From assembly GCF_905147365.1 (NCBI RefSeq), contig NC_056422.1, positions 1,428,501 through 1,492,500 on the forward strand: 64,000 nucleotides of DNA, written 5' to 3'. A program made the translations under genes and the position numbers. This document shows positions 1 through 10,840 of this stretch, piece by piece. Every line of letters begins with the position of its first letter. Position 1 is the first letter of the stretch. The notes under the pieces were generated by a model. The model saw only the letters and a list, made by a program, of their open reading frames with translations. It searched no databases and was not told the origin of the DNA. The DNA is from Aricia agestis. Taxonomy: Eukaryota > Arthropoda > Insecta > Lepidoptera > Lycaenidae.

Positions 1-1589
1 AAAATGCTTACTTATTAAAAATATTGAATAGCTATATGTTTTAAATTTATTCCATTTTTTAATTACAGTAACTCTTAAATGTTAATTTTTAATTCATGTC
101 AATCTTCAGCCAAATAAATGAAATTAGTTTTATATGAAAGTAACAGTTCCGTCATTACTGGAGTACTTAAAACTTACTATCATTGTCCTCATCATTCAGT
201 ATATCATCATACAGCTTCCTCAGAGACTCGGGTTTTCCATCCTCTTCAGGTTCCACAATCAGCCCCAGCAAAACTCTCGTCACTTGCAATCTGAAAAAAT
301 GTAATGAATGCAATAAAAGATACACACTGTATAAATTTATTAAAAAAAAACAACAGTGTATAATGTTATAGTTATATAATGTTTTGTCCTTTTTTTATAT
401 GTTTCAGAAGTAGCTGGTCAGACAAAGATATCTTGCCTATACCATTGTTGGATAAAAAAAATATATAATCAGAAAGGTGCAAAAGAAACAAGATGCCTTG
501 CTCCCTACAAAGTTGAGCTTACAAATTATAATACTTTTTGTGAAGAAAAAATTTAACTTACTCTGATAAAATTCCTTCTGGTATGTGAAAATCACCATCA
601 TGTATGCTGTTTGTTGTCTCTAATGCTGCATCATATTTATCTGAATACAACACAGTGAAACTAGGTTAGACAATATAAATGGATATAGAGATAGGGCACA
701 CTACTTTTCTTGAGTTACTAAACATTATAACTATTTGAAATTATAATATTTTTGAATGAAATACTCACCACAGTCAATTTGTATATTCATCAAATCTCTC
801 AAACACATTAGTCTCGTAGTCTTGTCAGTAATATTATTCAAAGCTTGTTCATAATATACAATTGCTTCTTGTCTGTGATTCAAATCAACCAAATTGTTGG
901 CCAGCTCTAGAAGAACTGATGCTCTTAATGGTGACTTCTCTGGGTATTTGTTTAGTGTTTTCATATAACAGCAGATAGCAGCCTGTAAAAGTAGTTTATC
1001 CATATTAAATTTAGTTTTTTGCGGCCCAAGTAACTTTGCCTCTAGGTAGAAAACTATACACAAACTCAATTTTATTTTAGTTTCACATTCTACATGAGAA
1101 ATTGAGTAAAGTTGCCTATGTTAGTTCAAGTTTGCTGTAAGTCAAAAATAGAAATATGAAAATGTTTTACATGAATAAAAATAACACCATACCTCCAAAT
1201 TCTCTCTATCGGGACTGTCAAACTTCAATGCAAACAGTTTCTTTTCAGCTTTTATAAACTGTCTAGCAGCAGATAGGTAATGTTCTGCTTCACTGAGTTC
1301 ATTCCCAGCGGATGCCTCACATTTTGCTGCCCCTATGTAGATCTGCCCTGCAAATGCTGGCTGCTCGGAGTGTTCGCATTCGATAGCGAGGGCGACAAAC
1401 TCGTTCGTAGCCTCAGAAACATTCGGCTTACGCAAGAAGCGCCTAAAAATTCAAGTTATTGGCACGGACATTAAGTTTTATGAAGTTTGTAAGTGTAGCA
1501 AGATATAACGTTTCGCATACCTACTTTTTCAGTTTTGTATTTACACTTTCATATTTAGCTATAAAACTTTCGTTTAAATCTGTTGCCAT
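1..1589 (-). CDS. F8A: F8A / HAP40 homologue (40-kDa huntingtin-associated protein), N-terminal two thirds
   Basis: Five coding exons are visible on the minus strand: 1589-1525, 1442-1193, 982-769, 640-562 and 290-178. All joins are in phase with GT-AG borders and give about 240 residues. The gene continues beyond position 1; the human protein is about 371 residues. The N-terminus (MATDLNESFIAKYESVNTKL) leads into KKRFLRKPNVSEA, which matches the conserved FLRKPNVAEA block of vertebrate F8A. Helical TPR/SNAP-like repeats follow (for example SPLRASVLLELANNLVDL). Known role of the family: HAP40 is a helical-repeat protein that binds and stabilises huntingtin and links it to Rab5 endosomes. The start is the first ATG in frame with the conserved block. 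It is divergent from p115 with 513 bp between the start codons. Positions 1-177 are intron with nothing recognisable. Confidence 0.85.
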
Positions 1590-2102
1590 TATTTATCTGG
1601 GATAAATAGGATTTTTAATATTGATTTTGAAATGGGATAAGTACTTCAAGGAAACTTGAGTCATAAGTTCTCGATCATATTTATTTAGGATGGGAGATTA
1701 ATGAGTGTCTAAAATTTTATATGAAAGTACTTTTCTTTTCTCTTGGTAAGTACGGTACTTAACTTTTTCAATTTTTCGAAATTTTTAAACACAGATTACT
1801 AGTATATTGTTTTTAATTAAATAAACACATTTTGTAAACAAATGAAACGTCAGCCACGATCCATAGATTAGTATGTAGTGATTTTTTTCTTCTTCTTCTC
1901 CTTTTTCTCTTCTTCCCTAAAATATACCCAAGAATTAAAAAAATATAACTGACTTTGACATTGTCATAATAAATTATCTTGACGTGTCCTAAAATATGAA
2001 ATCCAAATCAAATTTTTCGTGTAAAATGGTTTTATTTATGATATTTAATTACATTTAAAGTGAAGTTATTAATTCTGGATTAGTAGTAATCATCCTGGAA
2101 AT
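1590..2102. promoter_or_regulatory. bidirectional promoter region F8A / p115
   Basis: This 513-bp spacer separates the two divergent start codons. It is AT-rich and I see no TATA box at a convincing distance and no repeat insertion. It must hold both 5' UTRs and core promoters. The call rests on gene orientation only. Confidence 0.5.
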
Positions 2103-5100
2103 ATGGATTTCCTCAAAAGTGGTTTAAAAACTGTGTTAGGGGCACCCGAACCTGGTCAACAGCCGTCGGTGGCTGAAACGGTAACATTTTATAGTTATTT
2201 CCTTGATCATTGACCAATTCCTGCCTAATCTATTTATAAATATTCTCGATGTATTAATTTCCACCAAATGGCCGGGTTATATTTGCAACATTCAGTACTT
2301 CTGGCACCTTTTATGATCAACATATTTTTTGCTATTTTTTCACAAATTTTGATATAATTAATAACGGAGACTTTAGTTATCATGTCTGAAGTGCGTAATC
2401 ATGACTAAACTAAGTATATTAATGAAAAAACCTAAAAAAATTATTAAACCACCACCATCTTTCTAATGTTTTTTATTATCAATGTTCTTTTTCTAGGTGG
2501 AGAGGTTGATTGAACGTGTCACCAATTCGACGCTGCTAGAAGATCGCCGGGATGCTTGTAGAGCCTTAAAGGCTTTGTCACGTAAATACAGATTAGAAGT
2601 TGGTGCACATGGGTTGGATGCTTTGAAACAGGCAAGAATTCTTTTTTGTCCCTTTACTTCATTTTTGTCCCTTTATAACAGAAAAAGACATAATAATTGT
2701 ATATTTAAAAAATCCATGAATCTACTAACTATCCCATCAAGCCCCATAAGCTCACCAGTGAGTGAGACACAATAGAATAACAATAGATTTCCAAGAGTCT
2801 ACGATCGAAGGATTAAGCCATCAGTCCCTAAGCGGCAGCCGGCTACTGCATAACAATTAAAAATCTATTGTGTCTGCAATACAGGTGTTAAATTGTATTT
2901 TCAATTTGTTCTTAATTAATATTCAAATAAGTGAATTAATATCAAAACTAAAATTAATTTCCAGGTGCTAGAATTGGATAGAGCAGACAATGAAACTGTG
3001 AACTATGCCCTGGACACCGTCAACAATATTGTGTGTCCATCACAATTTGAAGACGAAGAGAACAAACCGAACATACCACCTAACATCGGTGAACAATTCA
3101 CAGAGATGTTCATCAAAGACCCTCACAACATACAGCTAGTGCTTGATCTACTAGACGAGTATGACTTTAGAGTAAGACTATCTGCTGTGCAACTCCTAAT
3201 TTCCCTTCTCACAAATAGGACAAAAGATATTCAAGAGATCATTCTTGACAAACCAATGGGTGTCTCAAAGATGATGGACCTCCTAGGAGACACGAGAGAA
3301 GTGATACGTAATGAAGCACTGTTATTGCTAGTCAAATTGACAAAAGGTAATGCCAACATACAAAAAATTGTAGCTTTTGAGAATGCATTTGACAGGCTCT
3401 TCGAGATTGTATCCAGTGAAGGCTACTCTGACGGTGGCATAATAGTGGAAGACTGTTTGCTACTTATGTTGAATCTTTTAAGAAACAACAGCAGCAACAT
3501 AACTTTCTTCAAGGAGGGTAGTTTTATACAGAAGATGGTGCCAATGTTTAATATCCCTGAGGAAACAGAGGAGCTTGGTTGGTCACCACAAAAAGTATCA
3601 AATGTTCATTGTATGCTTCAACTGGTACGGACTTTGGTATCACCGACTCTGTCTATACAAATTATATCGGGATGCCAAAAGATTATGAAGAATGCTGGCT
3701 TGCTAGAATCCTTGTGTAATATATTGATGGCCAGTGGAGTGCCAGCTGATATATTGACAGAGACAATAAATACTGTGGGTGAAGTAGTGAGAGGTGATGT
3801 GAACAATCAAGACTTTCTGGGGAATGTGATTGCGCCTTCGTATCCGCCGCGACCAGCAATTATTGTTCTATTGATGTCTATGGTCAATGAAAAACAGCCT
3901 TTCCCTCTAAGGTTAGCATTGATTTGAATATTTTTTCTGAAAAAAATTTCTTTTCTTACTTGTGTTGTCTCTAGCAACCATCTTATATTTTCATTTTACA
4001 TTACAGGTGTGCAGTGTTATACTGTTTCCAATGCTATCTCTACCACAACGAAATGGCACAAGCCAGCTTGGTTCAAACACTCCTGCCATCATCAACTGAC
4101 GTGTCTAGCCTGACCAGTGGTCAGATTCTCTGTGGTGGGTTATTCTCATCCGACGTGCTATCCAACTGGTTCTCAGCAGTCGCTCTGATGCACGCATTGA
4201 TAGATAACCCTGCGCAGAAAGAGCAGCTGTTGAGAGTGTTGCTAGCCACCAATGTCGGTAGCACTCCAGTGTCTCTTCTACATCAATGCACTCTGTTGTT
4301 ACAACAGACTACAAAACTCCAGGCGAAGGTATGTCACTTTAAACACTGATGAATAATAATTAATAAAGTTAAATTATAAAAGTAATGTTAAAGGGTGCAA
4401 TTAAACCTCCCTGCTAAATTTTTTCCAGAGCTTGGGTGTCATTTGGAGAGTCACGTCACGCGCGGCCGTCGCATCGTGTCTATTAATTGTAGTGTTTTTT
4501 AGAATAACTTTTGGAAGCTATTTCTCAACATTTTAGTACTAAGTGATTATAAAAGAAAAAATACGTATTTTTATTTTTAACACGGATCAATATATCAAAA
4601 TTTGGCAGGCAGGTTTAATTGCACCCTGTATACTGTATAGTAATGTCGCTGGGGAAAGGTAAATTTTTTCAAGATAAAAACTATCCTATCCTTTAAGTTT
4701 TTTTGATAAAAATCGGTTCTGCAGTTTAGGCTTGAAGAGCTAGATAGACACCATGGTATTAATAATAATACTAGAAGCTCCGCGCGGCTTTGCCCGCGTA
4801 ATAAGAAGTTACGCATGAAACATAAATTTTCCCGCAAAATTTATTGTGACCTTGTAGTGTGCTCTATGTTTGTTCCAAATTACATAAAAAAAACAGAAAA
4901 ACAGTTCGTGAAGTTGGCGCGGCACAAACAAAATCTTTAGCTTTTTAATATTAAATATATATATTTTTTTACTTTTCAGGTAGGTCTGTTGATGCTGCTG
5001 TCTGCCTGGCTGAGCCACTGCCCGGCGGCGGTGAGCGCGTTCCTGGCGGCGCCGGGCGGCGTCGGCTACCTCGTGCACCAGACGTGCTCTAATGAGCATG

Positions 5101-8100
5101 ATGACACTGAGTTCCTGTTGCAGGGTGAGTGAGAGAAGCCTTCAGAGGCATCCGCTGGCAGGGTCGCGGTTGTGTATTCCGCGTATCCCGTGGCTCTGCC
5201 TTAAGCGGAAGAGCACGAACACCGTTGGGGTTTTAGTGGGTATGCCCGGGCGCGGCCCTCCGCCCCCAGGGAGTCCCGCATACCCCGGTAGCCCTCCCCA
5301 GACTGTCGGGGATGCGTAAACGCATTTCCCTAACGAAAAAAAAGGTGAGTGAGAGAGAAAGAAAGAGAGAGAGAGAGTTGAGTGGATGTGTCACAACTCA
5401 CAAGAATGAATGTATAGTCTGTCAAGAAAGTGAAGAAATTAAAAAGTGGCAACATTGTAGTGTCATCCCTTTTTTCTTAGATTGATTTGAAAGGGATGAA
5501 CACAACGATGGTGCCACTTTTTAATTTCTTCACTTTTTTGACAGACTATGCATTCATTCTTGTGAGTTGTGACACATCCACCCAACTCTCTCTCTCTCTT
5601 TCTTTCTCTCTCACTCACCTTTTTTTTTTCGTTAGGGAAATGCGTTTACGCATCCTATATATACTATAGGTAAAATTAAGCAATTTTTTGATGAATTTTT
5701 TAATGTGCCCTTTGTAACGCACTAATGTTTTGTGACATCACAAGTCGAATTGTAAGAAAGACATGGGCAACATATATTATAAATTACTTTGTTACCTTCC
5801 TTATATGCTTTTTATTCTGTTATATAAAAAGTAAAATTTGTAAGTCATTGCGTAAGTCAGTGCAATACACCACATCCTCTTTAATAACAATTTACACGTT
5901 TTATTACAGGCATGTGTGCGTTCGTGCTCGCCCTCTGCGTACAGTTCAACGACGACAGCGGCAGCCAATCCCGAGCCGCGGTTCGCGCTCTGTGCACGCG
6001 CGGTGACGTGTGCGCCCGCCTCGCTGACCTATCACGTCACGAGCTGTACGCACGCGCCGCTAAAAGCCCCGCCCCCCGCGCCTCCGCCCCCTCACAGTTA
6101 CTGCTGGATTACGAGTTCTGCCGCCTCTGCAAGATGCTTGAGAGTGAGTATTGACACAAGAGACTTTAACCTTCTATTTATTGTAATGCTCATGCCCACA
6201 TGACCCTCGCGAGATATTTGTGAGAATCTAGTGAGATTCTCATTTCTCATATTCTCCCAAAATTGAAATGTAATCGGATTTGTCAGATTAAGATAGGGGA
6301 TATTTAGTATACCCCAAAGAAGCTTCCATATAAAGCCATGACGATTAAAAGGTTAGGTGAGCCTGTAGGGACATTTTAAAATATAAAAAAATAAAACTTC
6401 ATATTTTCCTAACTAAGCTTCGTAGATATTTTATTTTGCACTAAACTAAATGATATAGTCCTTGTTGTCTGAAATATATTTATACTTTACCTAAATAAGC
6501 AATTTTCTGCATATATATTTTCTTTTTCAAAACTTAAAAATGGCTGCAGTTTCCGAACCCCCGAGTGACTACACAAATAGCACACTCCCCTCCCCTACTA
6601 TAAAATAATGAATAGTTGAAGTTAGTAGCGCTGAGAAAAGTTGTTGCTTTGTAATTATTGTAGTTGATGTGTAACGCGACCGTTGCGAATCAATTTCGAA
6701 TCTATAGAAAATTCATAACGCGTATTATTTATAAAAAGTATAAAATTGAAACCGAACAGTTGAATTGTTTTTTTTTTTATTTGTGCTCACGTATGTCATT
6801 CGAAAGAATTAAAGTGGTGTTTTGGTTCATTTTGTTAACTCTTTCTTAATAATTTACTAGCTATTTGACCGAGCTTTGCTCGGTATTAGATAAAACACGA
6901 ATAAAATGACATTTTCTAAAAATGATTCATAGCTAGATCGATTTATCGCCCCCGAAACCCCCTATATACTAAATTTCATGAAAATCGTTGGAGCCGATTC
7001 CGAGATTCCAATTATATATATACAAGAATTGCTTGTTTAAAGATATAAGATATAAAAGAGAAGTCATGATATTAAAATATAAAATGATAAACAATGCTCT
7101 AACTAGCATTTTTTTTATATCTAGGTGGTCTCATTCAAAGTCTAACGGCGGTGGAGAACGGTTCAGCGCCAGAGGGCGAGGGAGTAGAGCTGGAGCGGTA
7201 CAAGAGCCTCATCCGACAGCAGGACGCGCGCCTGCACGAGCTGCTGCAGCAGATGGACAGCCTCGTGCACCACAACACCGCGCTGCAGGTGGGTGACGGT
7301 GGTGGTAGTTGTCCAACTGGAGCGGCACGAGAGCCTCATCCGACAGCAGGCGCCTGAACGATACAAGATGCGGTGATAGGTAGTTCGTGGTGACCCCAGC
7401 GGCCGGTGATGGTAGGTAGTGAAGAATACGCTGGTTAAAACGAGGCTATAGACGTGGAGCATTTGGATCGAAAATGATGCTTTATGTTTTAAAGAAGGTG
7501 CTAAATGATTCTTTGTGACAAAAATCAAAATTAAGGCTGTCATCTTGCAAAGTGCAGTACACTAGTTCAAGGTAGTACAATCGTCAATCCTACAAGGGCG
7601 TTCTTGTAATAACAATTATTATCTATACTAATATTATAAATGCGAAAGTATCTCTGTCTGTCTGTCTGTCTGTCTGTCTCGCTTTCACGCCAAAACTACT
7701 TTATACGTGGGAGAGCCATGCTTCGGCACGAATGGGCCGGCTCGACCGGAGAAATACCACGTTCTCACAGAAAACCGGCGTGAAACAGCGCTTGCGCTGT
7801 GTTTCGCCGAGTGAGTGAGTTTACCGGAGGCCCAATCCCCTACCCTATTCCCTTCCCTACCCTCCCCTATTCCCTTCCCTTCCCATCCCTACCCTCCCCT
7901 ATTACCCTATTCCCTCTTAAAAGACCGGCAACGCACCTGCAGCTCTTCTGAAGCTGCGAGTGTCCATGGGCGACGGAAGTTGCTTTCCATCAGGCCGGTG
8001 ACCCGTTTGCTCGTTTGCCCCCGTTTTTTTATTTCATTAAAAAAAAAAAAAACTACCGAACCGATTGTAATGAAATTTTGTATACAGATAGTCTAAAGCC

Positions 8101-10093
8101 TGAGAAAGGACATAGGCTACTTTTTTACTGGAAAAAAGGGTTGTAAGGGGGTGAAAATACGAAAATTTTAGTTCCAAAAATTCATACTAGATGGCGCCGT
8201 GCGTCTCTTACATCGCGCTAACGCTTGCCCAACATCTTTCTATAAGAGGTGGTATCATCATACATTTGAGTTCCGATTTTTTTCGATTGTTATTTCTTTT
8301 TTACGTTATTTAATAAGTCAATACTTTTACTTTATATTAAGTATACAGTGTGTAACAAAAATAAGTGATAATACTTAAGGGCGTGTACATGTTCCTTGTA
8401 GAGAGTTCACTGTGAAAGTAGCAGCGCTGAAAGACCAAATTTTTTTTTCACTTTTGTATGGGCAAGGGCCCGAGCGTCACGAGTTTTCCCATACAAAAGT
8501 GAAAAAAAATTTTGGTCTTTCAGCGCTGCTATTTTCACAGTGAACTCACTACAAGGAACACGTACACACCCTAAAGTATTATCACTTATTTTTGTTACAC
8601 CCTGTATACAGTGACGTAACCTTAAACCTATCAATGATAAATAGTTTATGGGCAAGGTTGTGTAATTGGGGGGCTAAATAAGCTTTAAAACTTGGCATAA
8701 AATATAAGTTTAATTTTTAAAAATTAAATATTATGTGCACACTGCACATCTGTTTTGATTGAAGGGGTACCAGGGTTTTTTTTTTATAAAAGCTTTTGAC
8801 ACCAATTTTGTTGACATCGCGCGCTATAAACTGAAGTCCACGCGGACAAAGTCGCGGGCAACAGCTAGTAAAAAATAAATCAAGAAATACTACATGGAAT
8901 TACATATTTCAATAGCCTACATTATCTAAATATTTCATACGTGGGAGAGCCATGCTTCGGCACGAATGGGCCGGCTTGACCGGAGAAATACCACGGGCTC
9001 ACAGAAAACCGGCGTCAAACAGCGCTTGCGCTGTGTTTCGCCGAGTGAATGAGTTTACCGGAGGCCCAATCCCCTACCCTATTCTTCCCTACCCTCCCCT
9101 ATTCCCTTCCCTTCCCATCCCTACCCTCCCCTATTATCCTATTCCCTCTTAAAAGGCCGGCAACGCACCGGCAGCTCTTCTGATGTGCGAGTGTCCATGG
9201 GCGACGGAAGTTGCTTTCCATCAGGTGACCCGTTTGCTCGTTTGCCCCCTTATTTCATAAAAAAAAATTGCATTCTCTTTAATTTCAGAGTTCACTCAAC
9301 GACTCAATAGCGGCCAATTCTCTACTGAAGGATGAGAATACGCTACTAAAAGCACAAATGTCGGCAAACAGCCATCATTCCCAAGTGCCTAATGTGGCAC
9401 AACCAGACCCGAGGTTGGGAGAGTACGAGCAGAAAATACAACAGCTGACGGCCGAAGTGACAAGACTAAATGGCGAGTTGACAGCTCTGAAGGAGAAGGA
9501 AAAGCAATCAGCGGAAGAGTTAGAAAAGATTAAAAAAGACCAAGACGACTTGTTGGAGTTGTTGGCTGATCAGGTGAGCTTCTTTATACTTACAGCATAT
9601 ATAACATTCATCAATGTAATGTCTACAATTTCGTGGCACCGAGATAAAAACTAACACATAATATCCTTTCCTGGGGATACAAAGTATTTCCAAATTGCAT
9701 TAAATCAGTAACATGATCGCACATTAATTTATCAGCACGCGCGCGCCGGACGCGGCGCGCCGCATTTTATAATTCGTTGTATAAAATATTATTTATTCTG
9801 AATATTCTGAATTATATGAAACCTCGCAGTTCGCACATTCATCCGCACCGTACGCGCCGCATTTCGTGTACTATGTGTAATGTGGCGCGTTCGGCGCGTA
9901 CGGTGCTGACAAAATATGTGCGATTAGCTTAAACGTATTATGCATAAGTTAAAGACAAGTTCAGACTTTTATAACTCTAGTATTGATGTTAATTTTGTAA
10001 TTTGTATTACAGGACATGAAGCTGAATGAATACAAGATGCGTCTCGTATCGCTCGGACAGGCGGTCGAAGATGAATCAACGCACGACAAGTAG
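2103..10093 (+). CDS. USO1: General vesicular transport factor p115 (USO1)
   Basis: Golgi tethering factor that captures COPI/COPII vesicles and binds GM130, giantin and SNAREs. Nine coding exons close in frame: 2103-2180, 2497-2631, 2965-3911, 4007-4328, 4980-5124, 5910-6143, 7125-7288, 9289-9573 and 10013-10093, giving 796 residues (human 962). Exons 2-6 encode the armadillo-like globular head, with family blocks such as [33 protein letters not shown] and LCGGLFSSD. Exons 7-9 encode a short coiled coil ([20 protein letters not shown]) ending in the conserved [15 protein letters not shown]. The tail ends EDESTHDK, so the long acidic C-terminus of vertebrate p115 is almost absent. Intron 2 uses a GC donor (CAG/GCAAGA). 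Intron 5 has a retroposon in its donor region and intron 7 holds two SINEs. It converges with Vti1a. Confidence 0.95.
2181..2496. other. p115 intron 1, no recognisable content
   Basis: GT-AG intron of 316 bp, AT-rich. No repeat, hairpin or ORF stands out. Confidence 0.6.
2711..2885 (+). repeat. interspersed repeat fragment (GACACAATAGA family) in p115 intron 2
   Basis: The fragment contains CATCAAGCCCCATAAG, GAGACACAATAGAA and TCTATTGTGTCTGC. The same phrases recur near 14285-14360 (Vti1a intron), 36025-36085 (adenosine kinase intron), 51585-51640 and 52090-52150. The copies are short and degenerate, and full element boundaries cannot be drawn from this window. Confidence 0.5.
4391..4629. 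mobile_element. MITE in p115 intron 4
   Basis: About 239 bp with inverted ends: the left begins AGGGTGCAATTAAACCTCCC and the right reads, reversed, AGGGTGCAATTAAACCTGCC. There is no coding capacity. A short fragment of a GC-rich-tipped repeat (CCGCGCGGCTTTGCCCGCGT, about 4775-4800) follows; its tip resembles that of the elements at 22205 and 24000. The superfamily is not assigned. Confidence 0.65.
5137..5343 (+). mobile_element. small retroposon inserted in the p115 exon 5 splice-donor region
   Basis: A GC-rich 207-bp insert ends in eight A residues and is flanked by a 13-bp direct repeat, GGTGAGTGAGAGA, at 5124-5136 and 5344-5356. The repeat includes the splice donor itself, so the insertion copied the donor. 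A relative in the opposite orientation lies at 35163-35311; both share GGGAAATGC, GCATCCCC and CCCACTAAAACC phrases. Target duplication plus A-tail indicate LINE-mediated retroposition. It could be a SINE or a 5'-truncated LINE end. Confidence 0.8.
5310..5654. repeat. ~345-bp near-perfect palindrome in p115 intron 5
   Basis: The left arm (about 5310-5476) and right arm (about 5487-5654) are inverted copies. The centre is a hairpin MITE (TATAGTCTGTCAAGAAAG and inverse) related to the elements at 28791-28890 and 32895-32952. The arms extend outward through the GA-rich tract, the duplicated donor and the A-tail end of the retroposon at 5137-5343. The inverted duplication therefore post-dates that insertion. 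Confidence 0.8.
6144..7124. other. p115 intron 6, with a non-LTR-type repeat fragment
   Basis: Positions 6144-6850 are unremarkable AT-rich intron. From about 6858 to 7040 lies a repeat fragment with phrases typical of insect interspersed repeats (CCGAGCTTTGCTCGG; TTTCATGAAAATCGTTGGAG). The upstream part includes short ORFs with no recognisable similarity. Confidence 0.45.
7316..7360 (+). repeat. partial duplicate of p115 exon 7 inside intron 7
   Basis: CTGGAGCGGCACGAGAGCCT and the following CATCCGACAGCAGG nearly repeat exon 7 at about 7190-7226 (CTGGAGCGGTACAAGAGCCT...). The copy starts about 28 bp after the donor, has diverged at a few sites and lost five bases, and carries no splice sites of its own. 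Confidence 0.75.
7704..8054 (+). mobile_element. SINE-like retroposon, copy 1 of 7
   Basis: Begins TACGTGGGAGAGCCATGCTT, contains a variable C/T-rich tract (CCCTACCCTATTCCCTTCCC), then TGGGCGACGGAAGTTGCTTT, and ends ATTTCAT plus an A-tail. The flanks share AAAACTAC, a likely target duplication splitting repeat A. No tRNA-type A or B box is visible. The other copies are at 8937, 20405, 21000, 32206, 41532 and 53460. Confidence 0.85.
8342..8608. mobile_element. hairpin MITE (CAGGGTGTAAC family), copy 1
   Basis: A near-complete palindrome of about 265 bp. The inverted ends read TGTAACAAAAATAAGTGATA and the core arms include GTAGCAGCGCTGAAAGACC. The flanks TATACAG are consistent with a TA target. 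It sits inside repeat A, which reads continuously across the site in its other copies. A second copy is at 50484-50756. Confidence 0.8.
8937..9267 (+). mobile_element. SINE-like retroposon, copy 2 of 7, next to the p115 exon 8 acceptor
   Basis: Same family and orientation as 7704-8054. Its A-tail ends at 9267, only 21 bp before exon 8 (9289). The remaining bases hold the polypyrimidine tract and AG. Confidence 0.85.
9715..9925. mobile_element. GC-tipped MITE in p115 intron 8
   Basis: The inverted ends are similar: ATCGCACATTAATTTATCAG on the left and, reversed, ATCGCACATATTTTGTCAGC on the right. Both run into CpG-rich inner arms (GCGCGCCG). About 210 bp, no coding capacity. Confidence 0.6.
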
Positions 10094-10538
10094 TCGTTAT
10101 TTGTATGAAGCTAGAAAACGCTTTAAAGTAAAGCCTGACCAGGAAAATTAAAAGGACTTTATTAAAGAAACTGTAATGCTTCTTTGGATAAAATCTAGTA
10201 AACGTGACATGAAATTCTGATTTAGTTTTGTTTAATGTTTCTTCCATAAGAGTGGACATTGTTTCGTTAGTTTACTTGTCTGTGTCCGCTACATTCAAGT
10301 CATAATATGACACACAAAGACATTGTAACTTGAATAGTTATATGTTGGGTTAAGTAAGCAGATTTACATTATAATCCTTCTAGACTTCTAGAGCTACATG
10401 TCTGTGGAAGACTTTTTTTCGGGCCAGCTCTTCTGCTTCATGGCATGACAAAAGTTTTCAGCCAACTAATGCAATTACTTGGAAGTCAGGTGTCTGGATT
10501 GTTACCATTTACCAAGACTATTTTTTAAAAGTAGAAAG

Positions 10539-10840
10539 CTTAAGCTTCGCTTTGCAGACGAAGGGCCGGGGCGGGCCGGTCAATTTCGCCGTGTAAGCAC
10601 AAAGGGAATCCTATATTACCAACGCACACGGCGGGCAAAAAGGCCGCGCGGCAGGTGCCCCGCGGGCTCTGGCGGCGCATGTCCGCGGCTGCCCGCCGTG
10701 GATCACACAAACCAGTTTACATGCAGTAACGCAGACGGCGTGTGCTTTGTGTACGCGGCGCGGGCAGCCGCAAACATCGACGGGCGTACGCAGCGAAATG
10801 GACCGGCCCGCACCGCCCCGTCGTCTGCAAAGCGCCTAAG
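10539..10840. mobile_element. GC-rich MITE downstream of p115
   Basis: About 302 bp with inverted ends around CGCTTTGCAGACGA, followed by GCGGGCCGGTCAATTTCGC-like arms. It lies in the p115 3' flank. A related copy in opposite orientation sits at 31560-31880 (shared GGATTCCCTTTGTGC and GTTGGTAATAT). The open frame across it is a by-product of high GC. Confidence 0.7.

Larger units (their letters stand above)
7622..8874 (-). repeat. interspersed repeat family A, full-length but interrupted copy
   Basis: Ends are TATACTAATATTATAAATGC with a (TCTG)n tract on the left and GCGGGCAACAGCTAG on the right, the inverse of CTAGCTGTTGCCCGC. The same ends bound copies at 25998-26648 and 42486-42937. A SINE (7704-8054) and a hairpin MITE (8342-8608) are inserted into it. 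The class is not certain; it resembles a lepidopteran non-autonomous retroposon. Confidence 0.65.

Noticed and set aside
5092..5319. 75-codon frame starting in p115 exon 5
   Set aside because: Reads out of the exon frame into the inserted retroposon.
7641..7682. CRISPR-like or functional tandem array from the TCTG tract
   Set aside because: Simple microsatellite that recurs at the end of repeat A copies.
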